Shown one piece after another: positions 60,584 through 64,000 of a stretch of 64,000 bases of DNA (its first letter is position 1; each line of letters opens with the position of its first letter). The position numbers and the translations under genes are program-made. The notes beneath the pieces were generated by a model. That model made no database searches. It was not told where the DNA came from and worked only from the letters and a program-made list of their open reading frames with translations. Origin of the DNA: Rhinolophus ferrumequinum (taxonomy: Eukaryota > Chordata > Mammalia > Chiroptera > Rhinolophidae); contig NC_046285.1 in NCBI RefSeq assembly GCF_004115265.2, positions 79,374,015 through 79,438,014 on the forward strand, read 5' to 3'.

Positions 60584-60959
60584 TTAAAATTTTTTTATTG
60601 GGAAATATTGGGGAACAGTGTGTTTATCCTGGGCACATCAGCTCCATGTCATTGTCCTTCATTCTAGTTGTGGAGGGCGTACACAGCTCAGCTCCAAGTC
60701 CAGTCACCGTTTTTCGGTCTTTAGTTGCAGGGGCGCAGCCCACCATCGCATGCGGGAATTGAACCGGCAACCTTGTTGAGAGCTTGCGCTCTAACCAACT
60801 GAGCCATCCTACTGCCCCTTCTGGTAGCTTAGCGGCAGCTCCTTGTCATCAATCTAGTTGTGGAGGGCGCAGCTCACTGGCCCATGTGGGAATCGAACTG
60901 GCAACACTTTTCTTCAGAGCTCATGCTCTAACCAACTGAGCCACCCGGACGCCCCTGAA
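60584..60959 (-). mobile_element. Rhin-1 type tRNA-derived SINE, dimeric
   Basis: Target duplication ACAGAATTTT flanks it exactly (60,574-60,583 and 60,960-60,969). Two tRNA-like units are seen on the minus strand: one near 60,755-60,810 and a head at 60,880-60,955 (GGCTCAGTTGGTTAGAGC). TTTTTATTGGGAAATATTGG lies at the tail side. Confidence 0.9.
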
Positions 60960-61504
60960 ACAGAATTTTGGGTACCATCCCTTCTAATCTGTTTCCCCCT
61001 CAGTCTTCCTCATCTCAGTAAATGGCAACTCCATTGTTGAAACTTCAGAATCATTTTTTATTCCTCTTTCTCTTAAACCCAGTTCATCAACAAATCCTGG
61101 AATCTCACTTCAAAATATATTCAGAATATGACCATTTCATATCATTTGTACCACTACTGCCTTCCTCATCCAAAATACTTTCACCTCTCTTCTGGATTAT
61201 TGAAATCCTAACTGGCCTCCCTACTTCCAGTCTTGTTCATCCTTGCTCTTTTTTTTTTTTTCATACCATCCGTACTGATACTTTTAAAATGTAAGTCAGA
61301 TCATATCACCTGTTGCTCATAACCCTCCCTTGGCTTCTCTGTTCATTCAGAAGAAAAACTGAAGCTTTTATTGTGGTTTTTCAAACCCCTACAGTATCTG
61401 TATCCCTCCTTTCCCCCTCCACTTTCCTGCCACTCCCTTCACTCACCCTGTATTAGCCATACTGGCCTTCATGATTTGACTTAGCCTTACAAACAGTACT
61501 GGCC

Positions 61505-61665
61505 GCTGTATTTAGAAGAGTTTGAAGGGCTAAGTGTAGGAGCAGGAAGGTCAGTTCTGGGGTTATTGCAATAACCAAGGCAGGGGATGGTGATGGTTTG
61601 GACTAAGATGGAGGTGCTGAGAAGTGGCCAGATTTGGGGTATATTTCGGTAGTTGGACTGTCAGC
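61505..61665. repeat. Second piece of the ancient repeat seen at 58.2-58.4 kb
   Basis: GGTTATTGCAATAACCAAGG, then GGTGATGGTTTGGACTAAGA, then GAGAAGTGGCCAGATTTGGG parallels 58,250-58,380. Confidence 0.65.
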
Positions 61666-62304
61666 ATTTGCCGAGCACATTTTTTTCTTCTTAAGCCCCA
61701 TGAATGTTGACGCACACTAGATCAAAGACAACTTATAAATGATTTTTGGGAGCAAAGGCATAGTAGCTCCCTTGTGCTCCTTAGATAAAGTTGTGGCATA
61801 GATCAAGTTATCTATACTCTAGAAACTTTCTTTTTATTATCTCCCTCCTCCCTGCCCCAGTACCACTGATTAGTCAGATCCTTGATGACCAATGCCTGCG
61901 GGCAGATAAAAACTACCTCAGTGCAGCCCTCAGGCAGCTTTGCACTTCCCGGAATTGTCTGTGTCCTAGTACTACTTTTCCATCATTGCTCTATTCAGTC
62001 TCACATCACAGTGCACATATCCTTCATGCAACGGGGAAGGTCCTTCTAAGCAAGGGAGAATCTTCCCAGTGTTAGAATGTCACCCTCCTCTTTCTATGAT
62101 TCTTTGGCACCATGTTTCTGAATGGTTGCAGCTTCCTTTCTCATAAAAAATGTACTTTTGCTATTTATATGGGATTATGATTTCTTTTGGTGAGAAATTA
62201 TTCCTAATTATTATGGATTTCAGCAGTTTGAAGTATTTTGATCTAGGATACATCAGGCCTTTGTCAAAGGTCTTTTAAGTTTCTGATTGTAATTGTATAT
62301 TCAG

Positions 62305-62309
<5 letters not shown>

Positions 62310-62350
<41 letters not shown>
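62310..62350. repeat. (TA)n microsatellite
   Basis: About fourteen TA units followed by TATG units, in IFT80 intron 1. Confidence 0.95.
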
Positions 62351-62353
<3 letters not shown>

Positions 62354-63089
62354 TGTCTTTTGTGTTGTCATTTCCAGAAACAACAATTTATCTGCCTTTA
62401 TATTTTAAATAACTTGTATCTACTTATTTGAAGCACAGTTAAAAAATGGTACACTTTAGAAATTCAGTGTCATGCCTTTATTCTTTTAAAATCCTTATAA
62501 ACTGGGTGAATTTGAATTATTGTGAAAAAGCAGAATATTGTAAATTTGTTTACTCTTTTTCCCTTTCTAAATGGAGGAGGTCTGATGGAAGGGGCGGAGA
62601 AAAATGTTGAAACTCCTAAGGACCAAAAAGTGAGCCTGTGAAATGTGCTGGGGAGAGCGTGTGTTCTTGCTCTGGCTGTTATATTTAGTTTCGTACATTT
62701 GATGTTGAACTGAAATCTTCATAAGTGAACTAGAAGAGAGAGAAGTCTTCTCACCCGAGTTGCATATTGGCTGACCATAAAACTTCAGATTTTTTTTCTG
62801 TGGTTTTAACAACTTTTTCCTCCCAGCCTAACGAATTTATGAGTAGAATAATTGAAAAAGGTGCTTTGAAATACAGCAGCATTTAGCACCTCACTGATCT
62901 AAAAGTCTTCCTGGATTCGGGGGATGAGAAATTATCTAAGGGAGGCCCACTGAATTCTTATCTATACTCAGCACCTCCTTTGATGTAGTTAGTTGTTTTC
63001 TATTTGGTGAAAAGGATTTTGTTCCTTTAATTACACTTTCATTTCATTTATGTTTTTTCTTTTTAGGTTAGTGATGTTACTCAGAAAAT

Positions 63090-63450
63090 CCCGTTAACTA
63101 TAAATTGGACTCAGACAATTTAGCATTTTCTTGACTTGTATCTTTTGATGACATGGTTATTTGGGAGAGTGTTACTTTTCTTTTTCCAAATTTTTATTTG
63201 GCAATTATATTGTGGTTTTTATATAACTTTTGTAATGGATTTATTACCTCTACCTTCAATAACTCAATTATTTTCACATTGCGACCATGGCAACCATGAA
63301 TGTTTGGGCAGTTTAATCTACCTCCAGTAGAACGTAAACCTCAGATTTGAACCACTAGGTTGATGATGTCTGAATATTCCCATGTCGGTTCCAGAATTAA
63401 GGCCCTAAAAGTAGCTTAGCCCACAGTCAGACTTTGGGGATTTATTCTAA
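63090..63450. repeat. Unclassified repeat, copy 2 of a diverged pair
   Basis: Partner of 59,180-59,620, same orientation. The best-kept segment is AACCACTAGGTTGATGATGT at about 63,344-63,369. Confidence 0.6.
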
Positions 63451-63818
63451 TCATATCCATTCAACAGGATCAACATTGATCTGCCAGTGAGGGGTGCCCA
63501 GGTTGCAGAATCTTTTGACTTGGCCTCAAGATAGCCTTTGGAAATTATTTAGCTGACCACATTTAGTGATGTTCTGCCCTTGGAGGACTCTTCCAGGCAG
63601 GGTGTAGAGAACTTCCGGGGTCCATCCCAAAGCTTCCAGTCACCCTGGCAGGATTAGCACACCGATTAGTTGTCATCCTTTTTCCATGTATTTGATGTCA
63701 GAAGGATTGAAGGTGTTTCGTTGTCCTTGGGGTGTTCAGATGTTTTTTCTTTTTCTGTGTACACATGTTTGTCTATAATGCAGATTTTATATTTTTCCCC
63801 TAACTTTTATTTTTACAG

Positions 63819-63902
63819 TGACTATAATCAAGTAGCATTTTAAAACTTTGCTGGAAAGTGGAAACATGAGACTGAAGATATCTCTTTTAAAAGAACCAAA
63901 GC
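63819..63902 (+). CDS. IFT80: IFT80 first coding exon (partial gene; ATG at 63,866)
   Basis: Encodes MRLKISLLKEPK and the first base of codon 13, identical to the start of mammalian IFT80. That protein is a WD-repeat subunit of the IFT-B train, needed for anterograde transport in cilia; human mutations cause Jeune-type and short-rib dysplasias. 47 bases of 5' UTR precede the ATG in this exon. The acceptor is TTTTTACAG|TGAC. The exon ends at a U12-type AT-AC donor, and the rest of the gene lies beyond the window. Confidence 0.9.
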
Positions 63903-63911
63903 ATATCCTTT
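63903..63911 (+). other. IFT80: U12-type (AT-AC class) 5' splice site of IFT80
   Basis: AAGC|ATATCCTTT matches the minor-spliceosome AT-AC donor consensus exactly over the first nine intron bases. No GT donor lies at the place where the conserved protein sequence must be interrupted. Its acceptor and branch site are outside the window. Confidence 0.85.
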
Positions 63912-64000
63912 TAATACGTATAGATCTTATTGTGATCGTCTTACTCGAGTATTGCTAAAAGTATTCATCTATTTTGTATTCTACTTGGTGCATGGATTTT

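Larger units (their letters stand above)
53610..63818 (+). other. IFT80: IFT80 intron 1 (10.2 kb)
   Basis: Mostly old repeats: a GT microsatellite, an ancient repeat at 57.4-58.8 kb, a SINE at 60.6 kb, a TA run at 62.3 kb and a related pair at 59.2/63.1 kb. 54.2-57.4 kb holds no recognisable feature. Confidence 0.6.

Overview
This window is ordinary mammalian nuclear DNA carrying the conserved TRIM59 - SMC4 - IFT80 gene block (human 3q25.33 in reverse orientation). The interspersed repeats point to a bat. There are tRNA-derived SINEs with internal promoter boxes of the Rhin-1 type known from horseshoe and leaf-nosed bats, together with mariner and hAT DNA transposons. I infer a rhinolophid- or hipposiderid-like bat; the bat call is fairly firm and the family less so.

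Layout. 1-1190 is the end of a degenerate antisense L1 interrupted by a solo retroviral LTR. About 2,120-2,660 is a CpG-rich promoter from which TRIM59 is read on the + strand. Its 5' exon ends near 2,611, and a single exon from 9,963 holds the whole 402-codon reading frame (9,966-11,174). The 7.3 kb intron holds two half-mariners, a small hAT inserted in the first of them, and a TA-flanked MITE with a SINE inside it. About 13.3-20.0 kb is one long degenerate antisense L1 with a SINE in its ORF1. SMC4 is read on the - strand from the ATG at 51,877 to the stop at 21,207. I could place all 23 coding exons with matching splice phases, giving an intact protein of 1,287 residues. The miR-15b/miR-16-2 hairpins lie in its fourth coding intron (47,752-47,989). 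About 51.6-53.6 kb is the divergent CpG-island promoter region of SMC4 (-) and IFT80 (+). IFT80 has a 5' noncoding exon ending near 53,609, a 10.2 kb first intron, and its first coding exon at 63,819-63,902. That exon ends at a minor-spliceosome (AT-AC type) donor, and the rest of the gene runs off the window.

How the genes relate. SMC4 is the condensin ATPase core and hosts the miR-15b/16-2 cluster, which is known to restrain cell-cycle genes. TRIM59 is a membrane-anchored RING E3 ligase linked to proliferation and innate signalling. IFT80 is an IFT-B subunit needed for cilia, and an RFX X-box-like palindrome lies just upstream of its first exon. TRIM59 and IFT80 share a strand with SMC4 nested between them on the other strand, as in human, where a TRIM59-IFT80 read-through transcript is annotated.

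I found no novel biological system. The observations most worth a second look are the U12-type intron in IFT80, the X-box, the 173-bp recent tandem duplication in an SMC4 intron, the nested transposons, and a pair of related but unclassified repeats in IFT80 intron 1.
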